NCBI RefSeq assembly: GCF_963676935.1
Contig: NZ_OY781470.1
Span: forward strand, 1,646,680-1,710,679
Direction of reading: 5' to 3'
DNA length: 64,000 nt
Origin: Halarcobacter sp.
GTDB taxonomy: Bacteria; Campylobacterota; Campylobacteria; Campylobacterales; Arcobacteraceae
Below are positions 26,299 to 35,599 of the stretch, one piece after another. How positions within the stretch are numbered: position 1 is the first letter of the stretch; the number at the start of each line of letters is the position of its first letter. The position numbers were made by a program, and so were the translations under genes. A model generated the notes under the pieces. The model saw only the letters and a list, made by a program, of their open reading frames with translations. It was not told where the DNA came from and ran no database searches.

Positions 26299-27695
26299 TA
26301 GAACCACTCCGTAATTGCATTCCACAATTTTTTAACGCCAGTGTTCTTATCCTTTTTTGTTAGAGTTGGTAATAATTTAGAATCATCTTCTTCACTGACA
26401 TCTTTATTTTTATTATTTAAAACAGTTTTTTGGATATCAGCAGCACGTATAGACTCAGCAAATTCTTCTGGTTGTGCTTTTGTTGCTGCTTGCTCAACAT
26501 TTTTTATTTTTCTAATTAAATTTTTATTTGAATCAAGTTCAAAATTTCTATTTGTTTCTAAAGAGTAAAGTAATAAACCTACAATAGTAGCCATCTTAGG
26601 ATCTTCAAAACTCATATATCCATTTTTAATATTAATTGGATTAGAGATTTTAACAGGTAAGTTATCAAAAATCAATGTTGCTAACTCTTTAACACCTATC
26701 AATTTACTCATTCCACCAGTAATCACTATTCCTGTACCTAGGCTTTCATGGATACCACTTTTTCCTAAATTATTTTTTATTAAAGTCAATACCTCTTCAA
26801 CTCTTGCATGAATAATTGTTTGCACATATTCTAAAGAAACTTCTGAAGAGTTTTTTTCATCACCAATTCTTGGTGTTCTAACTTTTTTATTTGCTAATTC
26901 TTCATCAGACTTTAATAGGTCTCCATACTCTGTTTTTATTTTTTCTGCTGCTATTGGTGGAGTATGAAGCATAACTGATAAATCATTTGTAATATGATTT
27001 GATCCAACTGGAATAAAACCATTGTAGATTAATGAAGAACCTTTATAACATGCAAATTCTGTAGTTGTAGAGCCCATATTTATTACAGTTGCACCAAATT
27101 TTCTTTGCTGTTCATCTAAAATTGAAATTGCAGTTGCATATGAATTTAAAACAAAATTATTTACAGTTATGTTTGCCATTTTAAAAGCTGATTTGATATT
27201 TGTAAGAGCTGTTTTCTTTGCAGTTACCACATAAACAGATACTTCAAGTCTTGAACCATTCATATTTAATGGATTTTCAACATCTGCTGAATCATCTATT
27301 TTGAAAAATATTGGTATTACATGTACTACTTCATATTCAGGTATTATTGTAGCATTATATAAAGCCATTTGTAAAACTTGATTAATCTCATTTTCTGTAA
27401 TCAAACCATTTGGAATATTTACACTTCCTGAGCTTCTAAGTCCTTTTGTATATGAACCTGAAATAGATACAACAGTAGATTCAATCTGTTCTGTAGTATT
27501 TTTCCTTGCAATAGAAACTGCTTCTTTAATAGACTTAGAAGCTAACTCAATATTTGAGATAACTCCTTTGTTTATACCATCACTTTTATATGAACCTGTC
27601 CCTAAAATATTAATCTTATAATCTAGATTATTTCTAGCAATTACAGCAGTAATATTCGATGAACCAATATCAATTGCTAAAAGAGTCTTGTTCAA
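26298..27695 (-). CDS. ftsA: Cell-division protein FtsA
   Basis: 465 residues. Actin-like ATPase fold: LLAIDIGSSNITAVIA at the N-terminus, the SHS2 insert near residues 85-165, and IVITGGMSKLIGVKEL in the second phosphate region. The C-terminal amphipathic membrane helix is GVKKLWNAITEWF. It tethers FtsZ to the membrane. It lies between the ppiD-like gene (2-base gap) and ftsZ, the usual Campylobacterota order. Confidence 0.96.
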   Translation of the reverse strand: MNKTLLAIDIGSSNITAVIARNNLDYKINILGTGSYKSDGINKGVISNIELASKSIKEAVSIARKNTTEQIESTVVSISGSYTKGLRSSGSVNIPNGLITENEINQVLQMALYNATIIPEYEVVHVIPIFFKIDDSADVENPLNMNGSRLEVSVYVVTAKKTALTNIKSAFKMANITVNNFVLNSYATAISILDEQQRKFGATVINMGSTTTEFACYKGSSLIYNGFIPVGSNHITNDLSVMLHTPPIAAEKIKTEYGDLLKSDEELANKKVRTPRIGDEKNSSEVSLEYVQTIIHARVEEVLTLIKNNLGKSGIHESLGTGIVITGGMSKLIGVKELATLIFDNLPVKISNPINIKNGYMSFEDPKMATIVGLLLYSLETNRNFELDSNKNLIRKIKNVEQAATKAQPEEFAESIRAADIQKTVLNNKNKDVSEEDDSKLLPTLTKKDKNTGVKKLWNAITEWF

Positions 27696-27697
27696 AA

Positions 27698-29161
27698 TTA
27701 CTCCTCAAAATTTATTGAAGATTGCACTTCATATCTATTCTCTAAATTTTTTACTAAATTATTCATCAACTCTTGATTTAATAGATTATCCATTGTACTT
27801 TTAACTGCTTCATCTTTAGTTTCATCATATGAAGCTAATTTTGAATCATTAATTCTATAAAGTACAATTTTATCTGCAAGAGTTATTTTACCAGTTTTTT
27901 CAGTACTTGAAAAAAGTTTATTTAAAAATGTTAAAGCATCATTTGCATTAAGACCTTCAATTTTATTAAATGAATTTCTTGAAACAAAACCTACATGAGT
28001 TCCTTTAAAATCTTTTAATTTATTTGTTGCAAGCTTTTCAAGTTCAATTCCTTTAGTAACTTTTACATAATCAACTTTCGCCATATCTTTAGCATCTTCA
28101 AAAGATAAGGTTTTTGGAGAAATTTTATTTACAACTTTTACAACAAGATATTTACCATTATATATAAATGGTTTTAAAACATCTCCAGGAACTGCATTTA
28201 AGATTTCTGCATTGTTTTCTTCACCATAAGGTAAGTTTGCTTCAACCATTTCTATAGTTTGTTCAAACTTCTCTTCATCTTTTTTAAGTTTTAAATAATG
28301 TTTTAAAGCAACTCTTTTTGTAGCTTTTTCATTTAAAGCATTAATAACATCTTCTTTTGCTTCTTCTAAAGTTTTAAGTTTTCCATCTTCTTTAGTAAAG
28401 TCAGTTTTAAATTTGTTATAATGACTAGAAATCTCATCATCAGTAAAACTTTTTGTAGTTAAGGCTATCTCATCAATTTGTAACTTAACTGCTGGCTGTG
28501 ATTTATAATTATCTTTATTAGCTTCCCAGTAGTTTTTAATCTTTTCTTCTGTAGTTTCAATCTTAACATCATCTAAACTTAATATTTCAATATTTATATC
28601 ATCTTCAGAGAACAAAAGCTTATTTAAGTTTTTTATCTCATTTTTCTGAGATTCAATACTAAATATCTTTTCCACTTTTTTTAATAATAAATCTCTTTTT
28701 AATGAAGTTTCAAATTTTGTTGGATTTGTTCTATTTTGATTTAAAACTTTTATATATGTATCTTTATCAAATTTACCATCTTTTATAAATCCAGGAATCT
28801 TAACAAGTTCTTTTGCAACCTCTTCATCTGTCACAGACAGACCTAATTCATCAGCAAAAGATAAAATAAGATTTTTTTGAATCACCATATTGTATGCAAC
28901 TTGTTTTAAATTTAATTTATCAGCCATCTCTTGATTAAACTGTTCACCAAAGATTTTTGCATATTGATCATATAAAGACGAATACTCTCTTTGATATTCA
29001 TCAACACTTACTTCTCTGTCTCCAACAACAGCTACAGTTCCACCTTTTGAACCATAGTCATAAGAGCCCCAGCCAACAAAACCTGCTCCTACAAATGCTA
29101 TTGTACTTATCCAAATAGTAATTACAAGCCATTTTTTATGTCTTTGCATCCAACTTATCAT
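27698..29161 (-). CDS. PpiD/SurA-like periplasmic chaperone (SurA_N family)
   Basis: 487 residues. A single N-terminal span is visible (KKWLVITIWISTIAFVGAGF), then a SurA_N-like helical domain (residues ~40-180: VAVVGDREVSVDEYQREYSS, FADELGLSVTDEEVAKELVK). The parvulin-like middle is weak and may lack isomerase activity. It is a membrane-tethered folding factor for exported proteins. It heads the ftsA-ftsZ run, as in Campylobacter. Confidence 0.85.
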   Translation of the reverse strand: MISWMQRHKKWLVITIWISTIAFVGAGFVGWGSYDYGSKGGTVAVVGDREVSVDEYQREYSSLYDQYAKIFGEQFNQEMADKLNLKQVAYNMVIQKNLILSFADELGLSVTDEEVAKELVKIPGFIKDGKFDKDTYIKVLNQNRTNPTKFETSLKRDLLLKKVEKIFSIESQKNEIKNLNKLLFSEDDINIEILSLDDVKIETTEEKIKNYWEANKDNYKSQPAVKLQIDEIALTTKSFTDDEISSHYNKFKTDFTKEDGKLKTLEEAKEDVINALNEKATKRVALKHYLKLKKDEEKFEQTIEMVEANLPYGEENNAEILNAVPGDVLKPFIYNGKYLVVKVVNKISPKTLSFEDAKDMAKVDYVKVTKGIELEKLATNKLKDFKGTHVGFVSRNSFNKIEGLNANDALTFLNKLFSSTEKTGKITLADKIVLYRINDSKLASYDETKDEAVKSTMDNLLNQELMNNLVKNLENRYEVQSSINFEE

Positions 29162-29229
29162 AAATTATAACCCTTTTTTAAATTTCGCCTATATTACTCA
29201 AAAGTTGCTTTTAAAGAGGTAAAGAGAAA

Positions 29230-31527
29230 CTATAATTTTTTTGATAATAGGTCATTTATTACAGACTCACGCCTTGTAGTTTCAATTCTTTTACACGCAC
29301 TTTTAAAGGCATCCTCTTCTCCAACAATAAAACACATATCTTTTGCTCTTGTAATTGCTGTATATAATAACTTAGTATTATGCATTATATAATGGGAAAA
29401 ACTCATAGGGATTAAAGCATTTTCATACTCCATACCTTGTGTTTTATGGATAGTTAAACAATATGCCAAAGATAATAAAGAACTTAAATCATCAAAATCA
29501 TAAAATACTACCATATCATCATTTGGATATAAAACTATACATTGGTTTTCTTCAAAATCTAGTTTGATGATAAGCCCTAATTGTCCATTAAATACTCTTT
29601 TTTCCAAGTATTCTGTTGAATTAGCTTTGTACATTTGCATAGTTTGGGCTTTCATATTTTCATTTTTAATATGAATAACTTTATCACTCATCTTAAACTC
29701 ATATAGTTTTGTTTTGTAAGCTTTTCCTTTAGAATGATTAAAAAGTGTTTGAAGTTGCATATTCAAATTTTCAACACCTAAAGGACCAGCTTTCATAGGT
29801 GTAATAACTTGAAAAAGAGTTAATGCTTTAGAAATATCTTTTTGTTTTATATAATCATAATATTTTTGTATATAATGTGTTGAGATATTTAATACTGTAT
29901 TTAATATATTTTCACTAATCTGAGCTCTTACATTTGAAAATTCTGTTTGTTTTAAACTATTTTTTACTGCATAATAATTATTTATAGAAACATTAATAAA
30001 TTTAAAATCATCATACTCTTTAGAATATTCTGGAATATTTCCTTGTCTAATATCGTTTGCTATTACTGCAATTGCTTGGTTTTCACTTTGTCTATATATT
30101 TTTGTTAATTTACAAATAGGTGCTAACTCATATTTTATAGCATCAGCTAAAATATTCCCTGCACCAATTGCAGGTAATTGCCCATCATCTCCAACGATTA
30201 TAAACACAGCATCATCTGAAATCTTTTTTATAAGATTATAAAACATCACTGAATTTACCATAGAAGCTTCATCTAAAAGTATAACTCTATGGGGGAAAAA
30301 CTCTTTATCTTCAAATTTTACAAAAAGTGATTGGATAGTTGAACTATTATAACCTGTTGTATCAGAGATTCTTTGGCTTGCAATACCACTTAATGCAATG
30401 GTAATAATATCATCATAAGAAACCACTTCTTCAAGCAATTCTAAAACCGCCCTACTTGATGTAGATTTACCTGTTCCTGCATAACCTATTAAAAAAAGTG
30501 TATTACTTCCTTCATTTATAATCTCTACAGCTTTTTTTTGTTCTTCACTTAATTCAAAGCCTAAACTTGACTCTTTCTTTTTTATATATTCATCAAAATT
30601 TGCAACTATTTTTTTATTTTTTTCATCTTTTCGTCTTTGAAAAAATTCTAATATTCTACGCTCTGCATAATATAATATAGAAGGAGCTAATCTATTCTCT
30701 TTAGTTTGAAATATCTCCTCCTCAACTAACATTTTAGTTATTGAGTTTTCATATAAAATATCTTCATCTCTAAAGTTTAAAGCTTCATCTAAAAGTTTAT
30801 ATAAATGTGACTTATCAATTGAAGAGTTTCCATTATTATCACAAAATTCTCTTAAAGTATAATTTATACAAGCATTTATTCTAAACTCAGATTTAGGGTC
30901 AATTCCTAATGCTTTTGCTATTTCATCTGCTCTTTTAAATCCTATACCTTTAATATTTATAAGCATATATGGATTTTTTTTAATTTTATCTATTAAATCA
31001 TCAACTTCACTAAAATGAGAATATATTTTATTTATAAGATTTGAAGTAACTCCAAATTTTGAAAGAAAAGTTCCTAACTCTCTTAAATGTTTAAATTTAT
31101 TCCATGAAGAGACTATCTTGTCAAGTTTTTTTTCTTTTATCCCTTTAAACTTTAGGAGTTCTCCAGGTTTTTCATTTAAAATCTTAACTAATTCATCTTC
31201 AGAGTACTCTTCTAACAACTCATGAGCAAACTTTTTTCCTATACCTTTTACTATTTTTGTTAAAAAGAAAAATATCTCTGCTTCTTTTAACTCTAAAGTT
31301 TGAAATTGAAATTGAACACCATATTTTTTATGGGTAGTCCAATCACCTTTTAAAAGAATCTCTTCTCCTAGCAGTTTTTCAATATCAGTATCAAAATAAG
31401 TTCCACATATTTTTTGATTGTTTTCTAAGATTGCAATTACATATTTTGTTTCATCATTTTTATAAAGAACCTTTTTTAATATACCACTTAGATTAAAAAG
31501 TTTTTCTTGCTCTTGGTCATTTTCCAT
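29230..31527 (-). CDS. recD2: RecD2-type superfamily 1 DNA helicase
   Basis: 765 residues. The N-terminal region has helix-hairpin-helix-like motifs (IVKGIGKKFAHELLEEYSED, NIKGIGFKRADEIAKALGID). Walker A is FLIGYAGTGKSTSSRAVLE near residue 345, Walker B RVILLDEASMVNSVMFY, the Q/R motif KIYRQSENQ, and the C-terminal motif is SLAYCLTIHKTQGMEYENAL, ending with AITRAKDMCFIVG. A 5'-3' helicase for repair, without RecBC partners. Its ATG overlaps the stop of the gene before it. Confidence 0.92.
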   Translation of the reverse strand: MENDQEQEKLFNLSGILKKVLYKNDETKYVIAILENNQKICGTYFDTDIEKLLGEEILLKGDWTTHKKYGVQFQFQTLELKEAEIFFFLTKIVKGIGKKFAHELLEEYSEDELVKILNEKPGELLKFKGIKEKKLDKIVSSWNKFKHLRELGTFLSKFGVTSNLINKIYSHFSEVDDLIDKIKKNPYMLINIKGIGFKRADEIAKALGIDPKSEFRINACINYTLREFCDNNGNSSIDKSHLYKLLDEALNFRDEDILYENSITKMLVEEEIFQTKENRLAPSILYYAERRILEFFQRRKDEKNKKIVANFDEYIKKKESSLGFELSEEQKKAVEIINEGSNTLFLIGYAGTGKSTSSRAVLELLEEVVSYDDIITIALSGIASQRISDTTGYNSSTIQSLFVKFEDKEFFPHRVILLDEASMVNSVMFYNLIKKISDDAVFIIVGDDGQLPAIGAGNILADAIKYELAPICKLTKIYRQSENQAIAVIANDIRQGNIPEYSKEYDDFKFINVSINNYYAVKNSLKQTEFSNVRAQISENILNTVLNISTHYIQKYYDYIKQKDISKALTLFQVITPMKAGPLGVENLNMQLQTLFNHSKGKAYKTKLYEFKMSDKVIHIKNENMKAQTMQMYKANSTEYLEKRVFNGQLGLIIKLDFEENQCIVLYPNDDMVVFYDFDDLSSLLSLAYCLTIHKTQGMEYENALIPMSFSHYIMHNTKLLYTAITRAKDMCFIVGEEDAFKSACKRIETTRRESVINDLLSKKL

Positions 31528-31880
31528 TAATAACCATCATCAAATTTAGATTTTTTATGTTTATCTTTTCTATAAGAGTTTTTATTTTTCTCTTTTTGTA
31601 AAAGATTTGCATCTTTTAAAAGTGTAGATCTTTCATCCTCAAAAGTTTCAGTATGATGTTCTATATAATGTAGTGTTTTATTAATAAAAGCTATCAATTC
31701 AGTTAAATATTTTGAATTTAATTCAATTGATTTTACTCTTTTAATATCTTCGTAATTTTTAAGTGTTCTTTCTTTAAATAGCTCTTTATCAAAATTTTCA
31801 AGTTTTAATAAAGAAACTGTTCTTGTAAAAAACTTTTCTAAAACTCTAATATATCTTATTCTTAATTGCTTATCATGCAT
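31527..31880 (-). CDS. Hypothetical cytoplasmic protein, 117 aa
   Basis: Not recognised. It is helical and charged, with no signal peptide or membrane span, and has a Lys-rich tail (KEKNKNSYRKDKHKKSKFDD). It is placed between the ArsC-family gene (1-base gap) and the helicase (TAATG overlap), so all three are translated from one transcript. Its close coupling to recD2 may hint at a nucleic-acid role, but this is only a guess. Confidence 0.7.
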   Translation of the reverse strand: MHDKQLRIRYIRVLEKFFTRTVSLLKLENFDKELFKERTLKNYEDIKRVKSIELNSKYLTELIAFINKTLHYIEHHTETFEDERSTLLKDANLLQKEKNKNSYRKDKHKKSKFDDGY

Positions 31881-31881
31881 A

Positions 31882-32229
31882 CTAAAGTATCTTATCTATA
31901 TTTTCTAATGGTCTAGCAATAACAGCTTTGTTATCTTTTATTATAATAGGTCTTTCTATTAATTTTGGATTTTCAATCATCGCAGTAATTAAAACTTCAT
32001 CTGATTTTGCATCTTTTAAATTTAACTCTTTATAAATATCCTCTTTTGTTCTCATTAGCTCTCTTGGAGTGATATTTAACATCTCTATTATTTTTATTAG
32101 TTCCTCTTTTGATGGAGTATCAACTAAATATTTAACAACATTTAACTCTAATCCTTTCTCTTCTAAATATGCTAAAGCATTTCTAGATTTCGAACATCTA
32201 GGATTATGTAAAATAGTTATTTTGCTCAT
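31882..32229 (-). CDS. ArsC/Spx-family thioredoxin-fold protein
   Basis: 115 residues, normal family length. The N-terminal redox motif is ILHNPRCSKSRNALAYLEEK, with the catalytic Cys near residue 12 and the ArsC-style Arg/Ser after it; TPRELMRTKEDIYKEL and RPIIIKDNKAVIARP are the later family signatures. The Cys-x-x-Ser form and IARP Arg fit glutaredoxin-dependent arsenate reductase. No other ars genes are adjacent, so the physiological substrate is open. Confidence 0.85.
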   Translation of the reverse strand: MSKITILHNPRCSKSRNALAYLEEKGLELNVVKYLVDTPSKEELIKIIEMLNITPRELMRTKEDIYKELNLKDAKSDEVLITAMIENPKLIERPIIIKDNKAVIARPLENIDKIL

Positions 32230-32244
32230 TAAAAACCTTTAAAA

Positions 32245-32619
32245 TTAAAATTTTGGTAAAATATTGTTTAGACTTTCTAGTCCTAATTCTTCTAAATTAA
32301 GATGAATCTGTCCCATTTTATGAGATCTGTTATTTATGACTATTGGAGAAAAAATATTCATTGAAGATTCTGAAACTTGAGATTGTAATACAAATATATA
32401 AAAAATAGATAATTCTTCCAAATTTTGAATATCAAGTTTTTCCTTAAAATCATCAGGAAATTCAAAAGCCAATGATTTTAATGCCCCAAAACTCATAAGT
32501 CTTAAAGTCACCCCTGTTTCCATTCCAGTGATTACAGAAAAAAAATCATCTAATTTTGTTAATTCAAATTCTGTTTCTTCTTTACATCCATCAATGGGTA
32601 CTACTACTTCATAAACCAT
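32245..32619 (-). CDS. fliW: Flagellar assembly factor FliW
   Basis: 124 residues, with the FliW layout: a variable start, then an SFGALKSLAFEFPDDFKEKL-type core, FYIFVLQSQVSESSMNIFSP and IVINNRSHKMGQIHL. FliW binds flagellin and the regulator CsrA, coupling flagellin level to translation. It is divergent from the fliK-like gene across ~90 bases. Sequence is divergent in the first third, so the call is good but not certain. Confidence 0.75.
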   Translation of the reverse strand: MVYEVVVPIDGCKEETEFELTKLDDFFSVITGMETGVTLRLMSFGALKSLAFEFPDDFKEKLDIQNLEELSIFYIFVLQSQVSESSMNIFSPIVINNRSHKMGQIHLNLEELGLESLNNILPKF

Positions 32620-32707
32620 AAGACCCCTTTATAAAATTGAGTGATTTTACAAAAAATAGAATTTGTTGTCAATTAATAATCCATTATTTTATGTTATACT
32701 CTAAAGT

Positions 32708-34801
32708 ATGATAGTGTCAAGTAACAATAACTTATTAAATATATTATTGCCAAATGAAAATAAAGTTTTAAAAGATGTATTGAAAGATGCTGATGCAAAA
32801 ACCTTAGAAAGCCTAAATAAAGGCACAACTACTGTCGGTGATATATTAAAAAACCTTTTTACTGACTTAAAAACTGGAGATAAGAATCTCTCAACTATTG
32901 AGAATTTATTAAAAAATTCAAATATTTTTAAAGATTTAGGAAATTTCTCAAAAAATATAAATAATCTACTAAAACAATTGGATGACCCCTCTTTACAAAA
33001 ATATAAACCATTATTAGAAAACTTTTTAAAAGATATTATAAATTTAGATTCAAATAGCTTAAAAGAGTTAATAAATAGGTCCGGAGTTTTTTTAGAAGCT
33101 AAAGCTTTAGAACAAACTAAAGGGAATACAAATATACCAAAAAACTTGGAAACACTCTTAAATCAAATAAAAAATGTATTAAAAGATATTCCGACTTTAG
33201 AAAGTAAAAACTTATCAAATCTAATTGATAAAATGTTGCAAAACAATTCTACAAATAATACAGTTCAACAGTTAGGAAATGATTTAAAAACTTTAATCAA
33301 TGGATTGCAACAACTTTCAAAAGGATTAAACAATTCTCAATTAACAAATCTATTAACATTAACAAACAATTTAAAAAATATATCTTTAGATGGTCAATTA
33401 ATTGAATCAAAACTAGAAAATTTTAAACCTACCAGTCAAAATACAACCACACAAGTAAATCAAAATATAAACTCTAATCAAAATTTGCCAAATACACAAA
33501 ATACAAATACCAATCAGAATTTAGCAAGCTTAGAGAATACTAACACTAATCAAACACTTTTACAAAATAAAGAGAACATATTATCTAAAACCCTTGATAC
33601 ACTTTTTCAATTAAGAAGTGAAATTCAATCAAATAATAATATACAAAATAAAGAAAGCTTGTTAAAACAGATTGATACACTTATTCAAACAAAAGATTTA
33701 TTTACAAAAGACACCTCACAAATTGAAGTAAAAAACTTACTAAACCAACTTACAGCTCAAATAGACAATAAAAACCTTACAAATATAAACGGAAACATTG
33801 AAAAACTTGTAGGGATGTTAAAAAATCAAAGTGATGAGATAACAAATTTAGAAAATAAAGTTTTACAAAATCAAAATATACAAGTTGAAAAAGCAACTCT
33901 TACCAAAGATATTCAACAAACTATTTTAAACTTAAGAAATGAACTTTCTAATATTCCTAATAGTGATAATAAAGCTATTAATCAAATAATTGATAGATTA
34001 TTAAATATTCAAAATATATTTTCAAAAATTGAAATTCCTATTGATGTAAAAAATACTATGCAAAATAATTTGCCAAACAATTTTCAAAGTAATTTTGCCT
34101 CAAATATAAATAACTTGATAGTAAATTTAAAAGAGAGTATTGTTAATCTTTCATCAAATCCAGAAAGTCTAAATCTTCACAACACTATTTTTAAAAATAT
34201 AGAAAAATTAGAGAGTATAAGTCATAATATTTTACAACAAATGCAATTACCTGATAAAAATCTTTCTCAGAATAACTTGCAAAATGATATAAAAACTGTA
34301 CTTTTACAAATGCAAACTGAATTGCAAACTAAAAGCGATGCAAGTTCACAAGAGCTATTAAAAAATGTTGATAGATTAATTACACAAGTTGAATATCATC
34401 AACTATTATCAATAACATCAAATAGCAATAATGTCTATCTTCCTTTTATTTGGGATATGTTAGATGATGGAACAATCTCTATGAAAAAAATAAATGAAGA
34501 TAAATTTTTCTGTGAGATAAATTTGTCACTTAAAGAGTTAGGACAAACACAATTACTTTTAGCTTTATATGACAAAAATAAAATTGATATAACTGTTTAT
34601 GTCTCAAAAGAGTATTTTAAAAAAACTTTTAGAGAAAATTTAACAAAATTAAAACAAGCTTTAAATTCAGTAAATTTAGTACCCACAAATATAAATATTA
34701 TAGATATGAAAAAAGATAAAGAGCAAGAGAATCAAAAAGTCAACTCTAATCCATATGCTCAAAATCAAGATTTAGATACTGGATTTAATATTAGGGTTTA
34801 A
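32708..34801 (+). CDS. fliK: FliK-like flagellar hook-length control protein
   Basis: 697 residues. A long Asn/Gln/Leu-rich, low-complexity central region holds many helical repeats (NQNLPNTQNTNTNQNLASLE near 265). A compact C-terminal domain follows (residues ~575-670: YLPFIWDMLDDGTISMKKIN, CEINLSLKELGQTQLLLALY), typical of FliK C-termini. FliK measures hook length and switches export specificity. It is followed 1 base later by the FlhB-like gene, the same pairing known in Helicobacter and Campylobacter. A -10-like TATGTTATACT lies directly upstream. Confidence 0.8.
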   Translation: MIVSSNNNLLNILLPNENKVLKDVLKDADAKTLESLNKGTTTVGDILKNLFTDLKTGDKNLSTIENLLKNSNIFKDLGNFSKNINNLLKQLDDPSLQKYKPLLENFLKDIINLDSNSLKELINRSGVFLEAKALEQTKGNTNIPKNLETLLNQIKNVLKDIPTLESKNLSNLIDKMLQNNSTNNTVQQLGNDLKTLINGLQQLSKGLNNSQLTNLLTLTNNLKNISLDGQLIESKLENFKPTSQNTTTQVNQNINSNQNLPNTQNTNTNQNLASLENTNTNQTLLQNKENILSKTLDTLFQLRSEIQSNNNIQNKESLLKQIDTLIQTKDLFTKDTSQIEVKNLLNQLTAQIDNKNLTNINGNIEKLVGMLKNQSDEITNLENKVLQNQNIQVEKATLTKDIQQTILNLRNELSNIPNSDNKAINQIIDRLLNIQNIFSKIEIPIDVKNTMQNNLPNNFQSNFASNINNLIVNLKESIVNLSSNPESLNLHNTIFKNIEKLESISHNILQQMQLPDKNLSQNNLQNDIKTVLLQMQTELQTKSDASSQELLKNVDRLITQVEYHQLLSITSNSNNVYLPFIWDMLDDGTISMKKINEDKFFCEINLSLKELGQTQLLLALYDKNKIDITVYVSKEYFKKTFRENLTKLKQALNSVNLVPTNINIIDMKKDKEQENQKVNSNPYAQNQDLDTGFNIRV

Positions 34802-34802
34802 T

Positions 34803-35102
34803 ATGCAAAAAGATAATTTAAAAAAAGCTGTTGCACTTGGTTATGATATAGAAACAGACAATGCTCCTAAAGTTGTAGCAAAAGGTACTGGAAGTGTAGC
34901 AAAAAATATAATCAAAATTGCACAAGAGAATGAAGTTCCTATTAAAAAAGATGAAGATTTAATTGAACTATTGTCTGCAATTGATATTGATAAAGAGATT
35001 CCTGATTCAATGTATAAAGCAGTATCTGAAATATTTGCTTTTATATACGATTTAACAAAAATTGAAAGAAAAAAAAGAGAAGAAAACTTCAAAGGATATT
35101 GA
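34803..35102 (+). CDS. flhX: FlhB C-terminal domain homolog (FlhX)
   Basis: 99 residues, corresponding only to the FlhB cytoplasmic C-terminal piece after the NPTH cleavage site. It shows KKAVALGYDIETDNAPKVVA, KIAQENEVPIKKDEDLIELL and EIPDSMYKAVSEIFAFIYDL. Free-standing FlhX can replace the FlhB cleaved domain in export switching. It is adjacent to the fliK-like gene, with which it should work. Confidence 0.9.
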   Translation: MQKDNLKKAVALGYDIETDNAPKVVAKGTGSVAKNIIKIAQENEVPIKKDEDLIELLSAIDIDKEIPDSMYKAVSEIFAFIYDLTKIERKKREENFKGY

Positions 35103-35158
35103 TACTTTTATAAGTACAATTATAATATAATCCAAAGAAAAATAAGAACTGGCACTAA

Positions 35159-35599
35159 ATGAAAATCAACAATCTTGATAATCCTTTTTTCATAGTAACA
35201 TTTTGTATATTTGCAATAATAAGTAATATAATATCATCAATTTATTTTTTTCCTATATTATTTTTAGGAATCTTGTTTATGTCTTTTTTTGTTTGTTTAA
35301 AAAGAAGATATAACTACTCACTTATGTTTGTTATCATTACATTTTGTTTTATTGAGTTAAATAATGGATTTAAGATATTTTCTTTATCTTTATTAGCCAC
35401 ATTTGTATATGTATTTATTGCTCCATATATAAAAAGAACATTAAGTTTCACTTCATTAAATTCATATATTTATATGGGAGTATTCTATTTAGGTGTTTAT
35501 ATTATGTGGTCATTAAATAATGACTTGACTCCACAAATAAATTACACTTTATTGGTAAACTTGGTTATTGATTTCATAATATTCGGGGTATTTATTTGA
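35159..35599 (+). CDS. MreD-like membrane protein upstream of PBP2
   Basis: 146 residues with five hydrophobic segments covering most of the length. Its stop overlaps the start of mrdA by 4 bases. In this phylum a small membrane protein in this place is the MreD-like partner of PBP2 in cell elongation. The sequence is too hydrophobic and divergent for more than a positional call. A -10-like TATAATATAAT lies ~35 bases upstream. Confidence 0.6.
   Translation: MKINNLDNPFFIVTFCIFAIISNIISSIYFFPILFLGILFMSFFVCLKRRYNYSLMFVIITFCFIELNNGFKIFSLSLLATFVYVFIAPYIKRTLSFTSLNSYIYMGVFYLGVYIMWSLNNDLTPQINYTLLVNLVIDFIIFGVFI

Noticed and set aside
33420-33560. Asn/Gln/Thr repeat in the fliK-like gene as a separate repeat element
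   Set aside because: It is low-complexity coding sequence in frame, usual for the variable centre of FliK proteins.
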